Source: Thermohalobaculum sp964576075
Lineage (GTDB): Bacteria > Pseudomonadota > Alphaproteobacteria > Rhodobacterales > Rhodobacteraceae
NCBI GenBank assembly: GCA_964576075.1
Contig: CAZNTX010000008.1
Span: 1 to 64,000, forward strand
Direction of reading: 5' to 3'
DNA length: 64,000 nt
In this document: positions 8,633 through 16,706 of the stretch, one piece after another
Numbering within the stretch: the first letter of the stretch is position 1
How the letters are laid out: every line of letters starts with the position of its first letter
Notes under the pieces: model-generated
What the model saw: only the letters and a program-made list of their open reading frames with translations
Databases searched by the model: none
Told to the model about the DNA's origin: nothing
Translations under genes and position numbers: made by a program

Positions 8633-8732
8633 AGACTGCCGGCGGGGCCTGCGGAGCGCCCCGGCGCGGCGGCCGCCGAGGAGGCGGCGCCAGCCCGCGA
8701 CGAGGCGCGCGAGACGGGCGAGGGAGGAGCCG

Positions 8733-10448
8733 ATGACCGCCTATGCGGCCCCGGTCGGGGCGATGGCCTTCGCCGCCGATCTCGTCGGGCAGGACGCGCT
8801 CGCGGAGACCGCGCGCTTCGCCGAGGCGACGGCCGAGACCCGCGCCGCCGTGCTCGCCGAGGCCGCGCGTCTCGCCGAGGAGGTCGTCGCCCCCCTCGAC
8901 CGGGTGGGCGACACGCAGCCCGCGCGGCTCGACAACGGCGTCGTCCGCTGTCCGCCCGGCTTCGCCGAGGGGTTCCGCGCCATCGCGGAGGGCGGCTGGA
9001 TCGGGCTCGCCGCCGACCCCGCCCATGGCGGTCAGGGCCTGCCGCAGAGCCTCCAGGCGATGGTGGGGGAGATGCTCGCCTCCGCCTGCCTCTCGCTCTC
9101 CATCGCCGCGCTGCTGACCCAGAGCCAGATCGAGGCGCTCGAGGCCCATGCCGACCCGGCGCTCGCCGCCTGGGCCCTGCCGCCCCTCGTCGCCGGGCGC
9201 TGGACCGGCACGATGAACCTCTCCGAGCCGCAGGCGGGCTCCGATGTCGGCGCCGTCGCCACCCGGGCCGAGCCCGCGGAGGACGGGCGCTTCCGCCTCA
9301 CCGGCCAGAAGATCTGGATCAGCTACGGCGATCACGACATCGCGGAGAACGTGCTCCATCTCGTCCTCGCCCGCCTGCCGGACGCCCCCTCCGGCACCCG
9401 CGGGATCAGCCTCTTCGCCGTGCCGAAGCGCCTGCCGGCCGCCGACGGCTCGGCCGGCGAGGCCAACGCGATCCGCACCGTGAGCCTCGAGAGCAAGCTC
9501 GGCCTGCATGGCGCGCCGACCTGCGTGCTCGCCTACGAGGGGGCGACCGGCTGGCTCGTCGGCGCGCCGCATCAGGGCATGGCGGCGATGTTCACCATGA
9601 TGAACAGCGCCCGCCTCGGCGTCGGCCTCCAAGGCATCGCCATCGCCGAGAAGGCGACGCAGCGCGCCGTGGCCTACGCGCTCGAGCGCCGGCAGGGCCG
9701 CACGGCGGACGGCTCCGGCGTCATCGCCGGGCACCCGGATGTCCGGCGCATGCTCGTCGAGATGCGCGCCCTCACCGAGGCCGCCCGCGCCATCGCCTAT
9801 GACTGCGCCCTCGCCATCGACCTCTCCCGCGCCGCCGCCTCCGAGACGGTCCGCGCCGCCCATGCCGCCCGCGCGGGCGTGCTCACCCCCATCGCCAAGG
9901 CCTTCGGGACGGCGACGGGCGTCGCGGTCGCAGATCTCGGGATCCAGGTGCATGGCGGCGTCGGCTATGTCGAGGAGACCGGGGCGGCGCAACTCCTGCG
10001 CGACGTGCGCGTCACCACCATCTACGAGGGCACCAACGGCATTCAGGCGCTGGACCTCGCCGGCCGCAAGCTCTCGCTCGACGAGGGCGCCGCGATGGGC
10101 GCGCTGATCGGCGAGGCGGAGGCGACCGCCGAGGCGCTCCGCGGGGCGGGGGAGGAGCGCATGGCCGCCCGGCTCGCCGCCGCCGCGGCCGGCGCCCGCG
10201 AGGCCACCGCCTGGATGCTCGGAGCCGGCGCCGAGGACCGCGCCGCCGGGGCGAGCCCCTATCTCTCCATGGCAGCGCATCTCCTCGGCGCGCACCACCT
10301 CGCCCGCGGCGCGCTCCGCGATCCGGCGCGCCGCCCGCTCGCCGAGGCGTTCCTCACGCGCCTCCTGCCGCGCGGCGAGGCGGAGGCCGCCGCCGCCATG
10401 GCGGGCGCCGCGGCGCTCTTCGCCGGCGATGCGGAGGCCCTCGGCTGA
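8733..10448 (+). CDS. Acyl-CoA dehydrogenase, DmdC-like long form
   Basis: A 571-aa FAD-dependent acyl-CoA dehydrogenase. Its length and order match the long ACAD group that includes DmdC (methylthiopropanoyl-CoA dehydrogenase). The FAD/substrate segment MNLSEPQAGSDVG lies at about 155 and KIWISYGDHD follows. The C-terminal helical domain holds YEGTNGIQALDL near residue 430, whose glutamate is the expected catalytic base. It is the first gene of an operon in which every following gene overlaps its predecessor's stop. The exact acyl substrate cannot be told from the sequence. Confidence 0.88.
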   Translation: MTAYAAPVGAMAFAADLVGQDALAETARFAEATAETRAAVLAEAARLAEEVVAPLDRVGDTQPARLDNGVVRCPPGFAEGFRAIAEGGWIGLAADPAHGGQGLPQSLQAMVGEMLASACLSLSIAALLTQSQIEALEAHADPALAAWALPPLVAGRWTGTMNLSEPQAGSDVGAVATRAEPAEDGRFRLTGQKIWISYGDHDIAENVLHLVLARLPDAPSGTRGISLFAVPKRLPAADGSAGEANAIRTVSLESKLGLHGAPTCVLAYEGATGWLVGAPHQGMAAMFTMMNSARLGVGLQGIAIAEKATQRAVAYALERRQGRTADGSGVIAGHPDVRRMLVEMRALTEAARAIAYDCALAIDLSRAAASETVRAAHAARAGVLTPIAKAFGTATGVAVADLGIQVHGGVGYVEETGAAQLLRDVRVTTIYEGTNGIQALDLAGRKLSLDEGAAMGALIGEAEATAEALRGAGEERMAARLAAAAAGAREATAWMLGAGAEDRAAGASPYLSMAAHLLGAHHLARGALRDPARRPLAEAFLTRLLPRGEAEAAAAMAGAAALFAGDAEALG

Positions 10449-11503
10449 TGGGCGGCCCGCGCGCCCGTGCGGCCGCGGCGCTCGAGGCGCCGCCCGGGCC
10501 CGGCGAGGCGGCGGAGGTCGCGGAGGGCGTCCTCTGGCTCCGCCTGCCGCTCCCGATGAAGGGGCTCTCCTCGGTCAATCTCTACGCCCTCGACGACGGG
10601 GACGCCTGGACCCTCGTCGACACCGGGCTCGACTGGGAGGCCGGGCGCGCCGCCCTCGACGCCGCGCTCGCCGGCCCGCTCGGGGGGCGCGAGGTGGCGC
10701 GGGTGATCCTCACCCATCACCATCCCGACCATATCGGGCAGGCCGGGCGGCTCGCCCGCGCCGGCGCCCGGGTGCTCGCGAGCCGCACCGCCTGGCTCTA
10801 CGGGCGGATGCTCGCGCTCGACCCGCAGGACGTCCCCCCGCCCGAGGCCGTGCGCTTCCGCCGCCGCGCCGGGCTCTCCGAGGCCGCGCTCGCCGCCTTC
10901 GCCGCCGAGCGGCCCTTCAACTTCGCCGATTGCGTGGCGCCGCTGACGCTCGGGCTCGAGGCGCTCTCGGAGGGCGACCGCATCGAGGCCGGCGGGCGCG
11001 CCTGGCGCGTGCGCCTCGGGCAGGGCCATGCGCCCGACCATGCGACGCTCTGGTCCGAGGACGGCGCGCTCCTCCTCGCGGGCGACCAGATCCTGCCCGG
11101 CATCTCGTCCAATATCGGCGTCTACCCGACGGAGCCCGAGGCCGACCCGCTCTCCGGCTGGCTCGAGACCTGCCGCCGGTTCGCCGCGATCGCCGAGGCC
11201 GGGGCCGATCCGCTGATCCTGCCGGGGCACAAGCGGCCTTTCCGCGGGCTCGGCGCCCGCGCCGCGACGCTCCTCCGGGGCCACGCGGAGGCGCTCGCGC
11301 GGATCGAGGCGGCCTGCGCCGAGGCCCCGCGCACGGCGGTCGGCCTCTTCCCCGCGCTCTACCGCCGGCCGATCTCCGAGGCCGAGACCGGGCTCGCGCT
11401 CGCCGAGGCGGTGGCCCATGTCAACCATCTCCACCGCGCAGGCCGCCTCTCGCGGCGGCTCTCCGAGGGCGGCGCCTGGCTCTACGAGACGGTGCGGCGA
11501 TGA
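10448..11503 (+). CDS. MBL-fold metallo-hydrolase
   Basis: A 351-aa metallo-beta-lactamase-fold hydrolase. The metal site HHHPDHIGQAG begins near residue 91. A later His in the QGHAPDH segment and the GDQILPG motif complete the expected binuclear site, followed by the PGHKRPF block typical of LACTB2/glyoxalase II-like hydrolases. It starts inside the stop of the dehydrogenase gene (TGATG). Operon context suggests thioester or other ester hydrolysis linked to CoA-substrate breakdown; that is inference. Confidence 0.88.
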   Translation: MGGPRARAAAALEAPPGPGEAAEVAEGVLWLRLPLPMKGLSSVNLYALDDGDAWTLVDTGLDWEAGRAALDAALAGPLGGREVARVILTHHHPDHIGQAGRLARAGARVLASRTAWLYGRMLALDPQDVPPPEAVRFRRRAGLSEAALAAFAAERPFNFADCVAPLTLGLEALSEGDRIEAGGRAWRVRLGQGHAPDHATLWSEDGALLLAGDQILPGISSNIGVYPTEPEADPLSGWLETCRRFAAIAEAGADPLILPGHKRPFRGLGARAATLLRGHAEALARIEAACAEAPRTAVGLFPALYRRPISEAETGLALAEAVAHVNHLHRAGRLSRRLSEGGAWLYETVRR

Positions 11504-12120
11504 GCGCGCCCGCGGTCGAAGCCTGGGTGGAGCCCGCCTCGAGCTATTCCTACCCGGCCGTCATGCGCGCGGAGCGCGAGGCGGAGGCGGCGGGCGTCGC
11601 GCTCCTCTGGCGGCCGTTCCTCCTCGGCCCGATCTTCCGGGCGCAGGGCTGGGAGGACAGCCCCTTCAACCTCCACCCCGCCAAGGGCCGCTATATGTGG
11701 CGCGACCTCGCGCGGATCTGCGCCGCGCAGGGGCTGGCGCTGCGCCCTCCCGAGGCGTTCCCGGCCAACGGGCTCCGCGCCGCCCGCGTCGCGACGGCGG
11801 GGGAGGGCGCGCCCTGGCAGGGGGCCTTCCTGCGCGCGGTCTATCTCGCGGGCTTCGGGCGCGGCGAGGACATCGCCGAGCCCGCCGTCCTCGCCGCCGC
11901 CCTGGCCGAGGCGGGCGGCCCGGCCGAGGCGCTCGAGGCCGCCGGGCGACAGGAGGTCAAGGACCGGCTCCGGGCGCGGACGGAGGAGGCCGCCGCCCTC
12001 GGCCTCTTCGGCGCGCCGAGCTTCGTGGTGCGCACCGGCGGGGCGCCGGAGATCTTCTGGGGGCAGGACCGCCTCGCCCAAGCCATCGCCTGGGCGCGCG
12101 GAGAGGGGAGAGCGCCATGA
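11500..12120 (+). CDS. DsbA-like 2-hydroxychromene-2-carboxylate isomerase family protein
   Basis: A 206-aa thioredoxin-fold protein of the DsbA/HCCA-isomerase family (kappa-class GST-like). It shows the WVEPASSYSYPA opening, the RPFLLGPIFRAQGW block at about 38-52, and the C-terminal cis-proline region GAPSFVV near 173. It lacks the CxxC of true DsbA, so it is a glutathione-dependent isomerase-type protein rather than an oxidant. The start overlaps the upstream stop (ATGA), implying translational coupling. Confidence 0.83.
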   Translation: MSAPAVEAWVEPASSYSYPAVMRAEREAEAAGVALLWRPFLLGPIFRAQGWEDSPFNLHPAKGRYMWRDLARICAAQGLALRPPEAFPANGLRAARVATAGEGAPWQGAFLRAVYLAGFGRGEDIAEPAVLAAALAEAGGPAEALEAAGRQEVKDRLRARTEEAAALGLFGAPSFVVRTGGAPEIFWGQDRLAQAIAWARGEGRAP

Positions 12121-13016
12121 GACCGCTCGAGGGACGCACCGTCTTCGTCTCGGGGGGGAGCCGCGGGATCGGGCTCGCCATCGCGCGCGCCTGCGCCCGC
12201 GCCGGAGCCGACATCGCCCTCGCCGCCAAGACCGACCGGCCGCATCCGAAGCTGCCCGGCACGATCCACCACGCCGCCGCCGCGGTGGAGGCCGAAGGCG
12301 CCCGGGCGCTGCCGCTCGTCTGCGACATCCGCGACGAGGGCGCCGTCGCGCGCGCCGTCGAGGCCGCGGCCGAGCGCTTCGGCCGGATCGACGCGCTGGT
12401 GAACAACGCCTCCGCGATCTCGCTCACCGGCACCCTCGAGACGCCGATGAAGCGCTACGACCTGATGAGCGGGATCAACGCGCGGGGGACCTTCGCGGTC
12501 ACGCAGGCCTGCCTGCCCCATCTCCTCGAGAGCGACCGGGGCCATGTGCTCACCCTCTCGCCCCCGCCCGATCTCGCGCCGCGCTGGTTCGCGCGCCACC
12601 CGGCCTACAGCCTCGCGAAATATTCCATGAGCCTCCTCTCGATCGGCTGGGCGGCGGAGTTCGCCGGGCGGCTCTCGGTCAACTGCCTCTGGCCGCGCAC
12701 GACGATCGACACCGCCGCCGTGCGCAACCTCCTCGGCGGGGAGGCGATGGCCCGGGCCTCGCGCAAGCCGGAGATCATGGGCGACGCGGCGCGCGCCATC
12801 CTCTCCCGCGGGCGCGACTTCACCGGCTGGTTCTGCCTCGACGACCTGGTGCTCGCCGCCGAGGGGGTGCGGGACTTCGAGGCCTATGCCGTCGCCCCCG
12901 GCACGCCGCTGCAGCCGGACTTCTTCGTGCCCGCCGCAGCGCCCCTGCCGGAGGCCGCGGAGGGTCGGGTCGGCTGGCGCGCGCCGGAGCTCGGCCCCCC
13001 GGACCCCCTCCTTTAG
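12117..13016 (+). CDS. SDR family NAD(P)-dependent oxidoreductase, HSDL2-like
   Basis: A 299-aa short-chain dehydrogenase. The nucleotide-binding motif GGSRGIG lies at about 13-19, NNAS near 98, and the catalytic YSLAK near residue 163, with the upstream Ser in LTLSPPP. The long C-terminal tail and the TDRPHPKLPGTI segment resemble HSDL2-type dehydrogenases. It is the last gene of the four-gene operon and starts in the stop of the isomerase-like gene (ATGA). A role in beta-oxidation-like turnover of an acyl-CoA is inferred from the operon. Confidence 0.88.
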   Translation: MRPLEGRTVFVSGGSRGIGLAIARACARAGADIALAAKTDRPHPKLPGTIHHAAAAVEAEGARALPLVCDIRDEGAVARAVEAAAERFGRIDALVNNASAISLTGTLETPMKRYDLMSGINARGTFAVTQACLPHLLESDRGHVLTLSPPPDLAPRWFARHPAYSLAKYSMSLLSIGWAAEFAGRLSVNCLWPRTTIDTAAVRNLLGGEAMARASRKPEIMGDAARAILSRGRDFTGWFCLDDLVLAAEGVRDFEAYAVAPGTPLQPDFFVPAAAPLPEAAEGRVGWRAPELGPPDPLL

Positions 13017-13073
13017 CCGCGCTTAACGCCGCCAATAATGAACGAAAGTCGCCGAAACGCGCCGTTTGGTCGA

Positions 13074-13101
13074 TTGCGCGAGGGCAAGCCCTGGGTATAG
13101 T
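13074..13101 (+). promoter_or_regulatory. Putative sigma-70-type promoter for oxidase subunit IV
   Basis: TTGCGC (13074-13079), a 16-nt spacer and TATAGT (13096-13101) lie 40 nt upstream of the subunit IV start. The stretch around it is less GC-rich than its flanks, which supports a real promoter. Confidence 0.5.
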
Positions 13102-13140
13102 GCGCCCCACATCGACATGGCGGAACCCTGGGGGGAGAGC

Positions 13141-13275
13141 ATGGCCGACAACGAGAACGGACCGGTCGACGTCACCGAGCACGAGAAGATGTTCGAGGGG
13201 ACGATCCGGGTGATGGCGTATGTCGTCGCCGTCGTGGTCGTGATCCTCGTCTTCCTGGCGATCGTCGGCACCTGA
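13141..13275 (+). CDS. aa3-type cytochrome c oxidase subunit IV
   Basis: A 44-aa peptide with a short acidic N-terminus (VDVTEHEKMFEGTI) and a single transmembrane helix at about 23-43. This matches the bacterial aa3-type oxidase subunit IV family, small accessory peptides of the cytoplasmic-membrane terminal oxidase. The ATG at 13141 has GGGGGGAGAG just upstream. The main oxidase subunits are not in this window. It sits alone between the SDR operon and pntAB. Confidence 0.85.
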   Translation: MADNENGPVDVTEHEKMFEGTIRVMAYVVAVVVVILVFLAIVGT

Positions 13276-13329
13276 CCCCTGCGCGGCCGGCGCCGGCCGG
13301 CCGGTCGCCGCGCCCCCGCGCGGCGCGCC

Positions 13330-13345
13330 CCCGCCCGCGGGCGGG
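13330..13345. other. 16-nt perfect palindrome upstream of pntA
   Basis: CCCGCCCGCGGGCGGG lies in the 229-nt spacer between the subunit IV gene and pntA. It may be the base of a terminator for the small gene or an operator. There is no T-run after it. Confidence 0.3.
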
Positions 13346-13504
13346 CAGAGACCCATCCCGCAGGACCGGACGAGACCCGCGGCGCCCGCGCCGTGGCTCC
13401 GCGGTCCGACCCGGCACCCGGGGCCCGGGGCCGGCCAAGGGCGGCCCGTCCGCCGCCCCCGCCACCGCCGGCCTCCGGCGAAACGACAGTGAAAGGGAGA
13501 CCCG

Positions 13505-15079
13505 ATGAAGATCGGCGCACCGAGAGAGACGGAACCGGGCGAGGCGCGCGTCGCCATGACGCCCGAGAGTGCCGGGCGGCTGCAGAAGCTCGGCTACGAG
13601 TGCCTCGTCGAGAGCGGCGCGGGCCAGGCGGCGGACTTCACCGACGACGCCTATCGCGCGGCCGGCGTGAAGGTGGTGGACAGCGCCGCCGAGCTCTGGG
13701 CCGAGGCGGACGTCATCACCAAGGTGCGCGCGCCCCGGCCCGAGGAGGTCGAGGCCGCGCCCGAGGGCAAGACGCTGATCTCCCATATCTGGCCCGCCCA
13801 GAACGAGGACCTGCTCGGCGCGCTCAACGAGAAGCGGATGACCGTCCTCGCGATGGACATGGTGCCCCGCATCTCCCGCGCGCAGAAGATGGACGCGCTC
13901 TCCTCCATGGCCAACATCGCGGGCTACCGCTCGGTGATCGAGGCGTCGAACAATTTCGGGCGCTTCTTCACCGGGCAGGTGACCGCGGCGGGCAAGGTGC
14001 CGCCGGCCAAGGTGCTCGTCGTGGGCGCGGGCGTCGCGGGGCTCGCCGCGATCGGCACGAGCGTCTCGCTCGGCGCCATCACCTACGCCTTCGACGTGCG
14101 CCCCGAAGTGGCCGAGCAGATCGAATCGATGGGCGCCGAGTTCGTCTTCCTCGAATTCGACGAGAGCGAGCTCGAGGACGGCGCGGAGACCGGCGGCTAC
14201 GCCAAGCCCTCCTCGCCCGAGTTCCGCGAGAAGCAGCTCGCGAAGTTCCGCGAGATGGCGCCCGATATCGACATCGTCATCACCACCGCCCTGATCCCCG
14301 GCCGCCCCGCCCCGGTGCTCTGGACCGAGGACATGGTGCAGTCGATGAAACGCGGCTCGGTGATCGTCGATCTCGCGGCCGAGCGCGGCGGCAACTGCGA
14401 ACTGACCGTGAAGGACGAGCGCATCGTCACCGACAACGGCGTCGTGATCGTCGGCTACACCGACTTCCCGAGCCGCATGGCGACGCAGGCCTCGACCCTC
14501 TACTCGACCAACATCCGCCATGTGATGGACGACCTGACGCCCGAGAAGGACGGCCAGCCGGTCTACAATATGGAGGACGACGTCATCCGGGGCATGATGG
14601 TCTGCCACGAGGGCGACGTCACCTACCCGCCGCCGCCGCCCAAGGTGAAGGCGATCGCGGCGCAGACCAAGAAGAAGGAGCCCGAGGAGACGCCGGAGCA
14701 GAAGGCCAAGCGCGAGGCCGAGGAGCTCAAGAAGAATCTCGATCGGCAGGCGCAGCTCCTCGTCGGCGGCGGCATCCTGCTGCTCGCGGTCGGCTCGGTG
14801 GCGCCCGCGAGCTTCATGCAGCACTTCATCGTGTTCGTGCTGTCCTGCTTCGTCGGCTACCACGTGATCTGGAACGTCGCGCACAGCCTGCACACGCCGC
14901 TCATGGCGATCACCAACGCGATCTCCTCGATCATCATCGTCGGCGCGCTGTTGCAGATCGGCTCGACCGACGAGACCGTGACCAACTTGGCGGCCTTCTC
15001 CATCCTGATCGCGGCGGTGAACATCTTCGGCGGCTTCCTCGTGACGCGCCGGATGCTCGCCATGTTCCAGAAATCCTGA
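13505..15079 (+). CDS. pntA: NAD(P) transhydrogenase subunit alpha (single-chain form)
   Basis: A 524-aa alpha subunit of the proton-translocating transhydrogenase, which moves hydride from NADH to NADP+ using the proton gradient. The N-terminal dI domain (about 1-375) carries the NAD site VVGAGVAGLAAIG near 172-184 and SLGAITYAFDVRPEV. A lysine/glutamate-rich linker follows at about 380-420. Four hydrophobic helices at the C-terminus (about 425-520) make this the fused E. coli-like form, not the split PntAA/PntAB seen in many alphaproteobacteria. GAAAGGGAGA precedes the ATG. pntB follows 16 nt downstream. Confidence 0.96.
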   Translation: MKIGAPRETEPGEARVAMTPESAGRLQKLGYECLVESGAGQAADFTDDAYRAAGVKVVDSAAELWAEADVITKVRAPRPEEVEAAPEGKTLISHIWPAQNEDLLGALNEKRMTVLAMDMVPRISRAQKMDALSSMANIAGYRSVIEASNNFGRFFTGQVTAAGKVPPAKVLVVGAGVAGLAAIGTSVSLGAITYAFDVRPEVAEQIESMGAEFVFLEFDESELEDGAETGGYAKPSSPEFREKQLAKFREMAPDIDIVITTALIPGRPAPVLWTEDMVQSMKRGSVIVDLAAERGGNCELTVKDERIVTDNGVVIVGYTDFPSRMATQASTLYSTNIRHVMDDLTPEKDGQPVYNMEDDVIRGMMVCHEGDVTYPPPPPKVKAIAAQTKKKEPEETPEQKAKREAEELKKNLDRQAQLLVGGGILLLAVGSVAPASFMQHFIVFVLSCFVGYHVIWNVAHSLHTPLMAITNAISSIIIVGALLQIGSTDETVTNLAAFSILIAAVNIFGGFLVTRRMLAMFQKS

Positions 15080-15095
15080 CCCGGGGGGCCGACAG

Positions 15096-16532
15096 ATGAG
15101 CATCGGTTTCGTGACGGCCGCCTATGTGGTGGCGGCCATCCTCTTCATCCTCGCGCTCGGCGGGCTCTCCAACCAGGAGAAGGCCAAGCGCGCGATCTAT
15201 TACGGCATCGTCGGCATGGCGCTCGCCGTGGTGGCGACGGTGGCGACGCCGGGCGTCGACAACAAGCAGCTCATCCTGATCATGATCGTGATCGGCGGGG
15301 CCGCGGGCGCCTATGTCGCCTCCAAGGTGCAGATGACGCAGATGCCCGAGCTCGTGGCGGGCTTCCACAGCCTCGTGGGGCTTGCGGCGGTGCTGATCGG
15401 CTTCAACGCCGACACCGAGATGGTCCGCGCCCTCGCCGCCGTCGAGGCCGGCACCGCGGACACGCTGCAGGGCTTCGCGGCCACCATCGCCAAGAAGAGC
15501 CAGGTGGAGATCAACATCCTGAAGATCGAGCTTCTGCTCGGCATCTTCATCGGCGCGATCACCTTCACCGGCTCGATCGTCGCCTATGGCAAGCTCGCGG
15601 GGAAGATCTCCTCGGCGGCGCTCACGCTGCCCTACCGCCACCAGCTCAACCTCGCGGGGCTCGTCGCCTGCGTCGTGCTCGGCTATCAGTATTACACCAC
15701 CGGCGATCTCAACATGCTGATCGCGGTGGCGGTGATCTCGGGCCTGATCGGCTGGCATCTGATCATGGCGATCGGCGGGGCGGACATGCCGGTCGTCGTC
15801 TCCATGCTCAACTCCTATTCGGGCTGGGCGGCGGCGGCCATCGGCTTCACGCTCGGCAACGATCTGCTGATCGTGGTCGGCGCGCTCGTCGGCGCCTCGG
15901 GTGCGATCCTCTCCTACATCATGTGCCGGGGCATGAACCGCTCCTTCGTCTCGGTCATCCTCGGCGGCTGGGGGGGCGAGCAGTCGGCCGGGCAGGAGGT
16001 CGAGGGCGAGATGGTCGCCATCGACGCCGACGGCGTGGCGAGCGCGCTCAACGATGCCGACAGCGTGATCATCGTGCCGGGCTACGGCATGGCGGTGGCG
16101 CAGGCGCAGACCGCGGTGGCCGAACTCACCCGCAAGCTGCGCGAGAAGGGCAAGACGGTGCGCTTCGCGATCCACCCGGTGGCGGGCCGGCTGCCCGGGC
16201 ACATGAACGTGCTCCTCGCGGAGGCCAAGGTGCCCTACGACATCGTGCTCGAGATGGAGGAGATCAACGAGGACTTCCCGCAGACCGACGTCTCCATCGT
16301 CATCGGCGCCAACGACATCGTGAACCCCGCGGCGCAGGAGGACCCGACCTCGCCGATCGCCGGGATGCCGGTGCTCGAGGTCTGGAAGTCGCGGCAGTGT
16401 TTCGTGCTGAAGCGCGGCAAGGGGCGCGGCTATTCCGGCATCGAGAACCCGCTGTTCTTCAAGGACAACACGCGGATGTATTACGGCGACGCGAAGGGCT
16501 CGATGGAGGCCCTGATCCCGCTGATCGCCTGA
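15096..16532 (+). CDS. pntB: NAD(P) transhydrogenase subunit beta
   Basis: A 478-aa beta subunit. About eight or nine transmembrane helices (dII) occupy residues 1-265 and form the proton path with PntA. The cytosolic dIII domain (about 290-475) binds NADP(H) through VPGYGMAVAQAQ near 326 and has the VAGRLPGHMN and GANDIVNPAA blocks. It is the second gene of the pntAB operon and supplies NADPH. A small hairpin and then a large inverted-repeat element follow its stop. Confidence 0.97.
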   Translation: MSIGFVTAAYVVAAILFILALGGLSNQEKAKRAIYYGIVGMALAVVATVATPGVDNKQLILIMIVIGGAAGAYVASKVQMTQMPELVAGFHSLVGLAAVLIGFNADTEMVRALAAVEAGTADTLQGFAATIAKKSQVEINILKIELLLGIFIGAITFTGSIVAYGKLAGKISSAALTLPYRHQLNLAGLVACVVLGYQYYTTGDLNMLIAVAVISGLIGWHLIMAIGGADMPVVVSMLNSYSGWAAAAIGFTLGNDLLIVVGALVGASGAILSYIMCRGMNRSFVSVILGGWGGEQSAGQEVEGEMVAIDADGVASALNDADSVIIVPGYGMAVAQAQTAVAELTRKLREKGKTVRFAIHPVAGRLPGHMNVLLAEAKVPYDIVLEMEEINEDFPQTDVSIVIGANDIVNPAAQEDPTSPIAGMPVLEVWKSRQCFVLKRGKGRGYSGIENPLFFKDNTRMYYGDAKGSMEALIPLIA

Positions 16533-16557
16533 TCGGCGGGGCGCGGGACGATCGGGG

Positions 16558-16575
16558 GGGCGCCTGCGGGCGCCC
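16558..16575 (+). terminator. Possible terminator of pntAB
   Basis: A perfect 7-bp stem GGGCGCC with a TGCG loop begins 25 nt after the pntB stop. Only a weak T-containing tail (TCATGCCTTTG) follows, so termination strength is uncertain. Confidence 0.45.
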
Positions 16576-16589
16576 TCATGCCTTTGCGA

Positions 16590-16692
16590 CCGAGGAGGCG
16601 CGCGCGCCGCGGGCCCCACCCACCCAGGAGAGGGCGGCGCCCGGCTGGCCCGCCGGCGCGGCCCACAGCCCGCGGCGCGCGCGCCTCCTCGG
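16590..16692 (+). repeat. Inverted-repeat stem-loop element, copy 1
   Basis: Two arms of 25 nt (16590-16614 and 16668-16692) are perfectly complementary around a 53-nt loop. On the plus strand the loop begins CCCACCCACCC and ends CCCACA. It contains GGAGAGGGCGG, also present in the copy at 42744. It lies between the convergent pntB and TMEM143-like genes, with its right arm ending 14 nt from the latter's stop codon. Structure and loop ends match the elements at 27518 (opposite strand) and 42744. Confidence 0.8.
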
Positions 16693-16706
16693 CCGCGGCT
16701 CTCCCC

